Shown one piece after another: positions 1 to 15,297 of a DNA stretch of 64,000 nucleotides (the stretch's first letter is position 1; every line of letters starts with the position of its first letter). The notes beneath the pieces are model-generated. The model saw only the letters and a program-made list of their open reading frames with translations. It was not told where the DNA came from and ran no database searches. Position numbers and translations under genes: made by a program. The stretch lies in contig OZ022239.1 of the NCBI GenBank assembly GCA_963978895.1, positions 9,688,804-9,752,803 on the forward strand, written 5' to 3'. Origin of the DNA: Erpobdella octoculata. Its lineage: Eukaryota; Annelida; Clitellata; Hirudinida; Erpobdellidae.

Positions 1-829
1 CAATTATACTCTGTACTGATGTTGCTGCCCGGGGATTAGATTTTGAAGCTGTCGATTGGATTGTCCAATATGATCCACCAGATGATACTGATGTTAGATA
101 TGCATTTATTTTATAAATTGAAACCTCAATATAGATGTTGTTTATGTGCTGAATTTTTTAGTAGTTTATCGTTTTTATGTATTTATTTTGTTATCTTAAT
201 TTTTAAATATTAGCATTTATAAATTTGTTTAAATTTTGATTAATTTTCAAGGAGTACATTCACCGGGTTGGTAGAACAGCAAGAGGACAGGGAGGAACTG
301 GTCATGCCATCATATTTTTGCTCTCAGAAGAACTAAAGTTCCTAACATACTTGAAAAATTCTAAAGTGATTCTAAGCGAATATGAGATTCATTGGGAAAA
401 GATATCTAACATTCAAGCTTCGGTCATTATTCTGTTAATTCTTTTTTATAAATTTGTTCCTACTATATTTTACGCAAAATTGATGATGCATTCATTACTC
501 ATTTCAGTTAGAAAGAGCAGTAAATAAAAATCACTTGCTGCACAAAGCTGCCGTCAGTGGTTATAAAGGTTACCTCAACTCGTATGTTGCTCGTAAGAAC
601 AAGGACATTTTTGATGTTTCCCGTCTTGACCTGAAACAAGTTGCCAAATCATTCGGCCTTTTGGTTCCTCCGAACGTTGACTTAAGTAAGAAATTTTTAT
701 AACAGCAGCCAGGGAGACCCATTTGTTGATTTTGTTTTAATTTTTACAGGCGGAAATTATGATCGAAAGAAAAAATTAATGGGCAAGGATGGTCAGTCTG
801 GCGGAAATAAAAGAAGGAAATTGAATTAG
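1..829 (+). CDS. DDX18: DDX18/HAS1-type DEAD-box RNA helicase, 3' end of gene (partial)
   Basis: Four exons are readable: 1-92 (frame from base 3), 252-422, 508-685 and 750-829 (TAG at 827-829), giving about 172 C-terminal residues. The 5' part lies outside the window. Exon 1 contains helicase motif V (TDVAARGLD) and the DDX18-like [13 protein letters not shown] segment. Exon 2 contains motif VI ([11 protein letters not shown]). Exon 3 carries the DUF4217-type domain after the helicase core ([31 protein letters not shown]). The last exon is a basic tail ending KRRKLN. Splice donors are GTTAGA, GTCATT and GTAAG, each followed by an AG acceptor that keeps the frame. In this family the protein is a nucleolar ATP-dependent RNA helicase needed for large-subunit ribosome assembly; that role is inferred from similarity. 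The match is to DDX18/HAS1 rather than other DEAD-box families because of the motif V-VI spacer and the C-terminal domain. Confidence 0.93.
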
Positions 830-876
830 CTAATTAACTCTAGTTTAATAATTATGTAATTTTTTTTCTTCAATTG

Positions 877-882
877 AATAAA
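877..882 (+). promoter_or_regulatory. Poly(A) signal of the DDX18-like gene
   Basis: AATAAA lies about 48 bases after the stop codon, in an AT-rich 3' untranslated stretch. It is the first canonical signal downstream. Confidence 0.6.
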
Positions 883-1730
883 GTTTTGATTCTGGTATAA
901 TGTATCATTAGATATGACGTTCTGGACTTTTCTGGAGAGAGTGAGTGAGTGAGTCAAATCAGCTTTGATAAATTGTGTAACAAGGAATCTATAACCAGTC
1001 TTTACAGGCTTCTGTTTAACTGAAGAATAACACCATAATTGCTTCATTTCCAGGCGTACACTCCTTAGCTAAAAATGTTATCGGTGGACGATTGAGTTCA
1101 GTTGTAGACGGTCCAAAGCCACACAATAACGAAAAACGTGATCGAACAGCATCAATCTCTATTATTTATATAGCGCTGTTTGCGTGGCGTGCAATAGCGC
1201 TCGGTCATAAACTGATTGAGCAGAAATGTTTTAAGTCCACGACGAAAACAGTGAGTAAAGTTGAGTTAGGAAGAGAGTTCCAGAGTGGGAAAAAGAGCGT
1301 TTAGCAAAAGAATGCTTACCGGTAAAGATACGAAAGTGACTAAGAGAGGAAGGTCGGAGACTATAGACTTATAATATAATAAGTCTATGCTTAGGAAGGA
1401 TTTGTATTAAGTTAGGTAAAGTGGAGAAGGCCAATTTTTAATTTCAAACATTAGCAGACAAATTTAAAAAATCACCCTATATTTAAGAGGGAGCTAATGG
1501 AGATAAACAAAAGATTAGAAAAGTAGAGGTGTGAGAAACTAAGCTTTAGAAAGAAGATGAAGGGTCGTGTCAGGGAGACCATAATAAAGAAAATTGCAGT
1601 AGTCAATTCGAGAGAATAAGAGAAGAAACTATAAGTTGAAGAGATGGATCATCCAAAAGTGAAGAAGTTGCATGGAAAAACATTGAGTTGATTAAGTAAA
1701 ACAAATTTCATACTATATAATATATATATA
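883..1730. other. Intergenic, no feature recognised
   Basis: The stretch between the helicase gene and the first Helitron holds a short GAGT run near 940 and purine-rich sequence around 1240-1680. I see no conserved coding exon. The open frame at 1092-1304 has no recognisable domain. Confidence 0.5.
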
Positions 1731-1934
1731 CTAGCGGGGTTACCCGGCGTTGCCCGGGGTTTTTAGAGGTTTTTCTAATGTTTGTCTCTCTCGCTCCCGT
1801 TCCCTTCTCCACTTTCCCGTTTTCGTAGCGTTCCCGGTCGCATTTCCGCTCTCGGTCGTTTTCCAGCTCCCGGTCGCTTTCCCGCTCAGAAGTTCTGTTA
1901 TCGATTTTCTCTCTTGCTCGCGTTTCCTTCCAAG

Positions 1935-2160
1935 CTTGCTCTCCCGATTCCAGTCGCTTTCCGCGTTCCCGGTCGCTTTCCGCGTTCCCGGTCGCTTTCC
2001 GCGTTCCCGGTCGCTTTCCGCGTTCCCGGTCGCTTTCCCGTTCCCGGTCGCTTTCCCGTTCCCGGTCGCTTTCCCGTTCTCGGTCGCTTTCCCGTTCCCG
2101 GTCGCTTTCCCGTTCCCGGTCGCTTTCCCGTTTCCGGTCGCTTTCCCGTTCCCGCTCACG
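1935..2160. repeat. 18-bp minisatellite inside Helitron A
   Basis: About a dozen tandem copies of a unit close to TTCCCGGTCGCTTTCCCG, with single-base variants. The complementary unit recurs at 2450-2540 and, more diverged, at 5850-6110. The array is therefore a component of the element family, not a local expansion. Confidence 0.85.
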
Positions 2161-2299
2161 CTTGCTCTCCCGTTCCCGGTCATGCTTGCTCTCCCATTCC
2201 CGGTCACGGTAGCTCTCCCGTTCCCGTTTCCGTTCCCGCTCATTTTCTCTTTTACATTCTTTCATAACTTCTGTTAGCCTATAAAACGCAAAATAGATT

Positions 2300-2658
2300 T
2301 GCTAAGACTATATATATATATATATGAATGTTTGTGGGTTAGTTTGTCTATTATAGAAACGGGAAAGCACCCGGAACGGACAGCGAGCGGGAACAGAAAA
2401 GCAAGCGTGAGCGGGAATGGGAGAGCAAACGTGAGCGGGAACGGGGCAGCGACCGGGACGGGAAAACGACCGGGAGCGGGAAAGCGACCGGGAGCGGGAA
2501 AGCGACCGGGAGCGGGAAAGCGACCGGCAGTGGGAAAACGACCGAAAACGGAAAAGCTAACAGGAGTGGGAAAGCAGGTGGGAAAGGAAACGGGAGAGAA
2601 AGAGACAAACATTAGAAAAACCTCAAAAAACCTGGGCAACGCCGGGTATCTCCGCTAG
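2300..2658 (+). mobile_element. Nested Helitron-like copy, family A, plus strand
   Basis: It ends at 2658 with CCTGGGCAACGCCGGGTA, seven bases and then CTAG, followed by T. The 5' side starts at a TA-rich run near 2305 followed by GAATGTTTGT, matching the start of the host element. The GCATTGCTACACC block is missing, so the copy is internally shortened. The exact 5' boundary is uncertain because it falls in TA repeats. A CA/CATA-rich tract (2659-2745) separates its end from the resumed host element. Confidence 0.65.
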
Positions 2659-2932
2659 TACATACATAAACACACACACAGACACACATACATGCACATA
2701 CACATACATACATACACACATACATACGCACATACATATATATATATAGTTCCCGCTCGCTCACCCGCTCCGCTCCGCTCATTTTGTGACGGATTTCAAA
2801 AATTTTTTTTTTAGTTTTGATTTTCATTGACTCTCAAGGTTGTGTGAAAATTTCATTACGATAAGATGAATGGTGTAGCAATGCATAAAGGACATTAACA
2901 TAAATACAAACATTCATTTTTATATATATAGA

Positions 2933-3260
2933 TAATCAATTCTATAATATTTCTGTTCTTGGTTTTTTTTACTAAAAACCTCAGTGGCCATTCAGTATAC
3001 CGTTCTCCCCTTTACTTTTTTTTTATAATTGAGTTGCATCAGAGTAGGCAAAAAGGTGGCTCTCCCATAAAAAATCAAAGCAGTTCTATTAACTCAATTC
3101 TAAAACATTCTAAAAAATTTTTTTATAAAATTGTAAACAATATCAATGGATGTTATCAATAGGCAATTGACTAGTTGGCAAAACATACTTATGTGGGAAT
3201 ACTTTATAGCCGTGTTTACTTTTTACTTTCTGCCTTGTCTGCTTGTGTCGTTCCATCACC
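2933..3260. other. Intergenic, AT-rich, no feature recognised
   Basis: The gap between Helitron A and the possible first exon of the CCDC90-like gene contains homopolymer T and A runs. No promoter motif could be assigned with confidence. Confidence 0.4.
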
Positions 3261-3342
3261 ATGCATTTACACGGTGGCTTTTCTCAGGCGTTTAAACAAG
3301 CTTCTAATCTTTTAAAACCAAGTCTTATTGAAAGATCTTGCA
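3261..3342 (+). CDS. Possible first coding exon of the CCDC90/MCUR1-like gene
   Basis: The ATG at 3261 opens 27 codons plus one base (start MHLHGGFSQAFKQASNLLK). This basic, hydroxylated, acid-poor leader resembles a mitochondrial presequence. It ends at a weak GTTTAG donor. The one-base overhang fits the phase of the exon starting at 4515 exactly and creates an Arg codon. That frame agreement is the only support; the donor is poor and another upstream exon could be the true start. Confidence 0.3.
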
Positions 3343-4514
3343 GTTTAGTTTTTGTTTTATTTGTTTTTGTGTGTGTGCGGCAGCGTTATTTCGTTTCAAT
3401 CTCTGTGTCAAAGTTTCGTCAGATGTCACTATGTGACATTTTAAACATTTTGAGATGTCAGTAAGCCAGTAAGCCTTACTAAGGAATGAAATTGCATCGG
3501 TGGTCATTTTTATAATAATCTTTTTTTTTCAGAGATATTTCATAGGTCCTGCAGATTAGGAAAACTCAGAAGACTAGCAGAGTGTGCTCTTCAAATATTC
3601 AAATGGAGAAGAAATAGATAGCTGATAGATAGAGAGATGGTAAGAAAGCTAAGAGAATAGAAATAGAATAGATGATCACATGGGATGAGATATATAGAAA
3701 CTTAAGTAAGCTTGTATGGATGCTCTGCCACACAATAGTTACTAGATTTTTTGTGATTTTAATTTAACCATTTTAAACCAGTTAATAAAATTGTAATCCA
3801 TAAGGCATAAGGAGAGCAAGAACTTAATTACACAAAAAGAAACAGATCAAGTATTTAATTCTGCTGCTGCTGAACAGTTTTCATACCTTTTCGTCAGTTG
3901 AATATTGTCAAACCTTTGAGTTAATGCTTATCAATTAATCATTTTTCACAACTCACAGTGAGTAGTTAATGCCAACAAATACAATTATGTGGTAGAGTGT
4001 CCACACGAGCTCACTTCATCTTCAATCTCTCTCTTTTAATGTGATCATCTATTCTCCTAGTTTTCTTACCATTGCTTTTTCTCTTCTCCATTTGAAAAGC
4101 CTATTTTACCGGTCTTTTGGTCTCCTATTCTGCTGGTCCTGGAAAATATTACAAAAAATTATTATAAAAAAACTGCAGGGGCAATAGCAATTTTGCCACT
4201 TATCTGAATGTCTACAATAGAATTTACATTTCAAGGCAATGGTGTACTTGAAATGTTATAAATTATAATGTAATTACACATAGTTGTTTACTTTAATAAT
4301 CATATGATAGAAAATGGTTATTTTAATCGTTTGAGTTGATTAGCTTTAAATTCGTTTTTACTTTTGGCTGCTGATTTGATGTTGAATTTGTTCTTTATGA
4401 TATTTTATCAAAGTCAATATTAATGTTGTTTAGTGCTGCGATTGTACTAAATCACAAATCTAAGTTTATATATTTATTGAAACTTTGATTCAATCTTATT
4501 ATTATCAACCAAAG

Positions 4515-7500
4515 GACCCCCAGTGCGAAAATGTATAGATGTCCGTAAGGTTGATCTCACAGGATCCAGACAGTCTTACATGGTTGATACTCTTTTAGTG
4601 AGTAAAAGTTATGAAGATGGCGGTTAGTACGTCACAATTGTTCTATAAGTTTGTTCTAGTCTTGTTTATTTGATTCAAATTTTATTAATTGGCCAACATT
4701 GATATCATTCTGCTTTGTTCAGATCTTTAGATGTAATTGAAGTTGTAAAATTTAATAAATATGTGTTAAACATTTTTTCTAAATAGGTCTTTCTAAAGAG
4801 CAAGCCAGGATTTTCACTTACATACTTGTTCAAGCCATGCAAGGAATGAAACACGACATGGATAAAAACTTAATAACAAAAGAACAGCATGTTAGTTTTT
4901 AGTTTTTATTTGCAATCATTAGTAGCATTCTAGTTGATTGATTGTCAATTTTTTAAAATCCGGTTAACTGCAATAATTTATATTGATGCTTTACTTACGT
5001 TCCAGCTAGTGTACTTCATGTTTTTCTTTTGTAACCAGATGAAATAGGTTTTCCAGTTAATAGCATTTGTATTCATTTCCTGTTTTTCTCACATATAGTA
5101 AAAACCTATAATGGGTGATTGAATTAATATGAAATTATTTTAAATGACTTATTTAATGTTTACGAAATTTCTGCTACATACTATTGAATTTCAAGCTTAT
5201 TATTATTATTATTATTATTATTATTGTTATTATTATTAGGTGACCCATCAAATGGACCTCAGACAAAAGGGCCCCGACATTATGGGCCCCGTCAAAAGAG
5301 CCCCGACAAAAGGGCCCCCGAAAAAAAGGCCCCCGACATAAGGGCCCTTAATTTTTAGATTACATCAAAGCGTTTACGTTGTTTTTTACAAACTTTTTAC
5401 AAACTTTTTAAAAAGGGCCCGCATTCTTGGCCGCATTGCTTAAAGCTTACTTTCTATAGCCGAGATTTTCTGTATATTAGTGTACATATGAATATCATAT
5501 GTAATAGTCACTTTCTTTTAGTTATTTATTGAAAATCATTTTTTTTAATTATTTTTTTCATGATTAATTGTGATTTGACAAAAATTTATAAACAGAAAAT
5601 GTGAAAAATATAAAGCACAAAAATTATTAAACAGCATTATTAATCTGTATATATAAAAATGACTGTCTGCTTGTGTGTGCATGGGTATGTTTTTTATGCA
5701 TTGCTACACCATTCATCCAATTGTAATAAAATTTCCACACAACCTTGAGAGACAATAGAGGAAAGTTTTTGTGAAAAATATTAAAATCGGTCACAAAATG
5801 AGTGGGATAGCGAGCGGAATCTGGAACTAGAGAACGAATGGGAACGGGAAAACAAACGGGAACGGAAAAGCGACCGAGAACGAAAGAGCAAGCGGGAAAG
5901 GGAAAGCGACTAAGAAGAGAAGAGCAAGCAGGAGCGAGAAAGCAATCGGGAGCCGTAAAGCGACTGTGAGCGGGAAAGCAACCAGGAGGGGGAAAGCGAC
6001 GGGGAGCGGTAAAGACACCGGGAGCGAGAAAGCGACCGGGAACGAGAAAGCGACCGGTAGCGGGAAAGTGACCAGGAACGGGAAAGCAACCAGGAGCGGG
6101 AAAACGACCGGGAGCGTGAGAGAAACTGGAGCGAGAGAAAAACCTCTAAAACACCCGGGCAACGCCGGGTACCCCGCTAGTGATCATTAAAAAAAAACAT
6201 AAACTTTTATTGCCAATAATCAAACATGAAATTATCTTAATAGTTTTGATACGCCTGCATGCACTAATTTGATGAACAGCTGACTCTTCAGAAAATAGTG
6301 TGAATATTACAATCATGTAAGAACTATCCATTTTAATCTGACCTTGTAAAGAAGTAAAAGAAAAACGAGTTTTTCAACACAAACTTTGATTTCCGATACA
6401 CTCGATTTAGAAATACCAAAGATGTTCAAATTAAGTTGTTAATCATGTTTTGTCATCCAATATAAAGCTATGCTGAAAGTTTCAGCTTCCCAGCTAGTCA
6501 AAAAGCTGGTTAAATTTGACTTGCAAGATTTGCATACAGAGAAAGACACACAAACAGAGATTGTAACCTAAATAAAAGTTTCTAAAAAGGTTTGTAAAAT
6601 GTTTGTAAAAAGTTTGTAAAAAACAAAGTAAACGCTTTGATGTAATCTAAAAAGTAAGGGCCCTTTTGTCGGGCCCCTTTTGTCTTGGGCCCATTTGACG
6701 GGGTACCATGACTTATTTAATGTTTACGAAATTTCTGCTACAAACTATTGAATTTCAAACTTATTATTATTATTATTATTATCATGAGATATATTGTAGT
6801 ATATACGATGAATTTTAAGAAATAGCCAATGAAGTAATTTAAGCATAATATTTTCCAACATGTTCTTTCGCAGGAAATTGTTGTACAGCAACTCTTATCT
6901 AAGCTGGCATCCTTGCAGAAAGACTTGGTAATTCTTGAAAAGAGTGAATTTTCCAATTTGAAACATGATAATGAAGTGAGTTAATTATTTTCATCCCTAT
7001 TTAAATTAACATGGAAAAATTCTTTAACTGAATAGACAAGATGGCTGTTGCATTTTAATTAAAAATGAATCCACTGGTTTGAATCGGACATCGCACTTTG
7101 TGTGTAATGGTTAAAAATATTGATCTCTAGTTAAACTCTCCAATAGAGTGGTGAATTATTGGAGCAATCATATTTATCAGAAGAAGTGTTTGATGTTCTT
7201 GATGTAGCTGCTTTCAACACTTTGTTGGACGATTTTTTTGGTGAAAAGAGATATGAATTTTAATGGATTGTGTTTATAACTTTTACGTTTTGTATCATGC
7301 ATAACTTTTACGTTTTGTATCATGCATAACTTTTACGTTTTGTATCATGCATAACTTTTACGTTTTGTATCATGCATAACTTTTTTGTTTTTGGATTTGG
7401 AATTGTGAGTTTTTTAGTTGCTGGTAAGTGGGCTGTTCTGTCTGTGCCAAGTATTATAATAAAAAAAAGAAATAAATGTTTTTTTATGTCTTTATTTTCA

Positions 7501-8294
7501 GAAACTGCGGATTGAGATAGAACGGCTAAGACAGCACACTAAAGACGAATTCACAAATGTCAAATCGGGTGTCACACTTGATTTGAATCTTGAAAAATCA
7601 CGGGCGAAAGATGAGGTAAGCTTACCTCATAAGGAAATAAGCTTATTTCGTCTAATTTTTTGATAAGCTTTTATAAAATATGTTTGCATTTATAATCAAG
7701 CATCTATCAATATTTTGTCAATTGCCATCGCTACAAATCATCACTAATTAATTCGGTCATATTTGACGGGCTATCATATTTAGTATGTTAATACATAGTT
7801 ATTGTAACAACACATTAGCAACTTTTCACTCCAGCACGCCGAAAGTGAAAAATTAATCACTCACCTTGAAACAAAAATTGACAACATCAACCTCGAAGTT
7901 GACAAAAGGATTGAAATCATGGACTCCAAACACGACAAAACCATATCTTCACTCGAAAATAGGATTGATAAAGAAGTGGCAAATCTGATAACGACTTTTG
8001 AACGACACAAGAACGATGTTTACAAATATATAGCAGGTATGTTTTACTTCTTTAATAATTTAATCATTAACTGCTTTTAAGGTGTTTTAGTGGATTACAA
8101 GTCCATGTACAAACCACTTTCCTAACTCAATTTGCTTAGATTTGTTTTTTCATTGAGTCTGATTGTTCTAAACGATGTGTAAAAATTTTAATTTTTGGTT
8201 CAATAGAATGAAATTTTATTATTCTCTTCTCTCAGGAACCATTCTCACTTGCTTCACCATTGGCCTTGGGTTCTACAGGTTGTGGACCAAATAA
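4515..8294 (+). CDS. CCDC90B/MCUR1-type mitochondrial inner-membrane coiled-coil protein
   Basis: Six exons: 4515-4622, 4787-4890, 6874-6975, 7502-7615, 7835-8036 and 8236-8294 (TAA). All junctions are GT/AG and in frame. The order of motifs follows the DUF1640 family: YEDGGLSKEQA early, then [14 protein letters not shown], the diagnostic [32 protein letters not shown], a long coiled coil over exons 4-5, and the C-terminal membrane helix [13 protein letters not shown] just before the stop. MCUR1/CCDC90B proteins sit in the mitochondrial inner membrane. MCUR1 has been linked to calcium-uniporter activity and to cytochrome oxidase assembly; which role applies here is unknown. Sequence alone does not separate MCUR1 from CCDC90B. 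Intron 2 (4891-6873) is swollen by nested transposons and intron 3 holds a 25-bp tandem repeat. The start is not certain (see 3261-3342). Confidence 0.88.
5144..5238 (+). repeat. Left copy of a long direct repeat flanking the DNA transposon
   Basis: ATGACTTATTTAATGTTTAC through CTATTGAATTTCAAGC plus an ATT run sits immediately left of the element. An almost identical copy (two mismatches before the ATT run) sits immediately right of it at 6708-6781. Confidence 0.8.
5239..6707. mobile_element. DNA transposon with long imperfect terminal inverted repeats, in a CCDC90-like intron
   Basis: The left end (5239 to about 5420) and the right end (about 6565-6707, reversed) match: GGT(G)ACCC, GTCAAATGG, repeated GACAAAAGGGCCC blocks, then TTTTTAGATTACATCAAAGC and repeated TTTTTACAAAC. 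The inverted repeats are about 140-180 bases. There is no transposase frame, so the element is non-autonomous. The superfamily is not recognised. The interior contains a Helitron (5644-6180) and a tail-like block at 6470-6575 that recurs elsewhere in the window. Confidence 0.7.
5644..6180 (+). mobile_element. Non-autonomous Helitron-like element, family A
   Basis: It starts TCTGTATATATAAAAATGAC (preceded by A at 5643). It ends with the hairpin ACCCGGGCAACGCCGGGT, then ACCCCGCTAG, with T following at 6181. At 537 bp it is the cleanest family A copy. The first third is unique sequence shared with 2750-2932 (reversed). The rest is a diverged GGGAAAGCGACCGGGAGC minisatellite. It encodes no protein. 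Confidence 0.85.
6708..6781 (+). repeat. Right copy of the long direct repeat flanking the DNA transposon
   Basis: It repeats 5144-5238 (ATGACTTATTTAATGTTTAC onward) and also runs into an ATT microsatellite. It begins directly at the transposon's right terminus. Confidence 0.8.
7276..7386 (+). repeat. 25-bp tandem repeat in intron 3 of the CCDC90-like gene
   Basis: About 4.4 nearly perfect copies of ATAACTTTTACGTTTTGTATCATGC lie between the exons at 6874-6975 and 7502-7615. Confidence 0.9.
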
Positions 8295-8379
8295 AATTAG
8301 CTTTGGGACCAGATAGTTGCTTAGGTAAAAATTGTTGGTCATCTAGCTGAAAGACTGTATGATGGATTGACAGATGTTG

Positions 8380-8385
8380 AATAAA
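8380..8385 (+). promoter_or_regulatory. Poly(A) signal of the CCDC90-like gene
   Basis: AATAAA lies 86 bases after the stop codon and is the first canonical signal downstream. Confidence 0.55.
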
Positions 8386-9479
8386 ATTTTTGACCCCAGG
8401 TGTATTAATTGTTAATTTTTTATTGAACTTAGTTTGGTTTTCTGTTCTCTCTGTTCGAGCTTCTGCAAACTTGTGTTTTTTTATTAGGTTTAAATTTATA
8501 AGCGATCATGTTTCATTCTTCTTGGGGCCAGCTTTGAATTAAAATTTCTGTTTATTTCATGTAGTTTCCAATTGAGTGAAGTTAAAAAATAACATTTTTC
8601 GGTATTTTCTGTTGGCTGGTTGTTAAATTTTCTTAAAACGAAGTGAAAAATTAATTTGTCCAATTGGTGATGTAGGATTCGTTTCCAAATATTAAAGCAT
8701 TTTTATTTAAGGATACTCTTGTTAGGATGAAAACACTATTATATGTCTTCCTGAATGTAAAAATATGCGAAAAATAGAAATAGGTGTGATGCAATAGAAG
8801 CCCAAACTGCTGTAGAAGAGTACGTGTTAGAACGATTTGATGTATGAATGTTGTTTATATATTATGCTGCCAAATAATTAACATTTCCATTTATTAACAA
8901 TTATAATTGATTCATTGATTTTATTTAAAATTTGTATTTGTTTTTTTAAATTGTATTTCGATTATCCGTTGTATTGAATTACAAATTAAAACCATAATAT
9001 TGAATATTTATATTTTCCACATCAATTTCTAGCATTTAATGTATAGATTCATGTATTTCACTACAGACCATAATAATTGTTTATTCACCATAAGTGACCC
9101 AGTCATTTTTTGTTTCAAATTTAACAATTTTGAAAACCAATGCTAGAAGCACACTATTTGTTCACAACTACTACATTGCACTCTGCTTTTAAAGAAGTCA
9201 CATTATCCATGGAAATTATTTCGTTATATACCTGATATCGTTTGTGGACAAATTAATGTAAATATATTCTTTTCGCCACACTGCGATAAGATCAAAAACA
9301 CTTTTTGTAAAACAAAATTTATTGATCATTCAATGTCAAGATTTAAAAACTCAGGGCTACTTATACAAGTGTTGTTGTGAAATAGTACATGATTTTTGTT
9401 GATGTTTTGACAACAGAAGCAAGTGCTGGACACCATTTCAATGTTGTCTAACTATGTCAGCTCCTGGTGAAAACATTGC
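8386..9479. other. Intergenic, no feature recognised
   Basis: AT-rich sequence between the convergent ends of the CCDC90-like gene and the polyamine oxidase gene. No coding exon or clear repeat boundary was seen. Confidence 0.4.
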
Positions 9480-9848
9480 CGTGGCATTGTAGGAACCGAC
9501 GCAGTTTGAATGCTAACAAGTGTTTCCTTGTGTTGTGGAATTGGGGTTATAGGAGCCATTTCTTCATCAGAGTCGTAATTTTGACTCATTTATTTTAAGA
9601 AATAAAAATCAATTATAAAAAATATATACAGATTATTTGTGCAAACATATTCTCATAAAAAATTTCATTATAAAGGAAGAAATTAACAAATTTGGGTATG
9701 CGAACCACTTTGATATAAGTAGAATTTCGTTATAACCAAAGTTGGTACAATGCTTTAAAGGCCTATTTTTGTTCGTACCAACAAGCTCATTCTTTATAAT
9801 AAGTCATATTTTGCTATAACCGATGCTATAGACTGAGTGCACTGTATT
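9450..9848 (-). mobile_element. Pogo/Tigger-like transposon remnant
   Basis: On the minus strand it starts near 9848 with CAGTGCACTCAGTCTATAGC next to TA. TATAAC/TATAGC-rich sequence of the kind found at pogo/Tigger termini follows. An ATG near 9590 then opens a short frame (MSQNYDSDEEMAPITPIPQH...) that stops near 9450. The Asp/Glu-rich segment resembles the C-terminal end of pogo-family transposases. The catalytic part is absent and the other terminus was not found, so this is at best an internally deleted relic. Confidence 0.35.
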
Positions 9849-10893
9849 TATATGTTCAAACCATGGGTTTCATTTGAGCAATTATACGACATCACCAATA
9901 AATAATTCCGCTACGCATTTAAGCCCTAAAGAAAATTAGAAAGGAAACTTTTATGTCTCTGTTTCTGCATTTAAAGTGCTATCATTTAAAATCTTATACA
10001 GGAAGCAACAAACTCCTGTAATAGATGTATATAAGGGCATGTGTAACCTCTTCCACTATTTGTTGTCAGACATTAAAACTACAAAATAAAGTTTTAAAAA
10101 AATATATTAAAAAAAAAACAAGCTTCGAGCATTGTCATCTGATGAAAAGCCGATAGTGCATGCATGCATACTTTCAATCTGTGCTCATTTGAGTGAAAAA
10201 TACAAAATAATAATCTTAACTCAAAATTGCAAAAAGAAATGTTACAAATGAACAAACATTAAACAATCACAAGCAACAGTGGGTGGCATGTACAAGAAAT
10301 TAATCGTTAATTAATTCAGGAGCAGATTCGTAACTTTCCACTCGGCGCCGGATGCATTTATTGGTCATAAATAATGCCCAGAGCAAGTTTTGTTTTGTTG
10401 CTTTTCGTTTTGGGCAAGATATAACAGTTTGATTTCCTAAAAGTAGCTGTTATGATGTGTCCATGCATGACAAAATTAATCCTAGGTGGGATCATCTACA
10501 TGATATAAGAAGATAACTACAAACGTGTAGTACACAAATTTCATTCAAGATTGATAACTCCAAAGTTTGTAGGAGTGATATTAAAGCAGCAATAACATTT
10601 GCTGCACGATTCCCCACCTGATGGATTAAACAACCTACCTTATTGAGCAATTAATTATCTTTAGATTAAAAGAAAAAAATAAAATAGAATCAGGGATCTG
10701 TTTAGAAAAAAATTATGATAAGCAATAAGATATATTAAAACATATTAAATTTAACAAGACAAAGATAATACATATTGATAAAATCTTTCAATAAATGAAG
10801 TATTGAAACCAATCAGCTGATTGAAAAGAAAAGATAAAGAGGTGGTTGCTCATCATCCAAACACACGCTGAGACAAAAATCGTCCTAATTTAG
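9849..10893. other. Intergenic, no feature recognised
   Basis: This stretch lies downstream of the polyamine oxidase stop. A short A-rich tract near 10090-10120 could be an old retroposon tail. Nothing else was supported. Confidence 0.35.

Positions 10894-15297
<4,404 letters not shown>

Larger units (their letters stand above)
1731..2932 (-). mobile_element. Non-autonomous Helitron-like element, family A, with a nested copy
   Basis: Read on the minus strand, it begins at 2932 with TCTATATATATAAAAATGAA and is preceded by A. It ends at 1731 with CTAG followed by T. Just before that end is a GC-rich hairpin (ACCCC/GGGCAAC/GCCGGGT type). These are Helitron hallmarks: TC start, hairpin about 10 bases before CTAG, insertion between A and T, and no target duplication. 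The 5' part shares the GCATTGCTACACCATTCAT block with the copy at 5644-6180, so it is the same family. The middle is an 18-bp minisatellite. A second, plus-strand copy is nested inside (to 2658). No Rep/helicase protein is encoded. The long Arg/Glu/Ser-rich open frames here are translations of the minisatellite, not genes. Confidence 0.8.

Noticed and set aside
1708..2277. Overlapping 160-185 codon frames on both strands rich in Arg/Glu/Ser or Pro/Phe
   Set aside because: They are translations of the 18-bp minisatellite inside Helitron A. No start context, splice sites or domains, and both strands are open at once.
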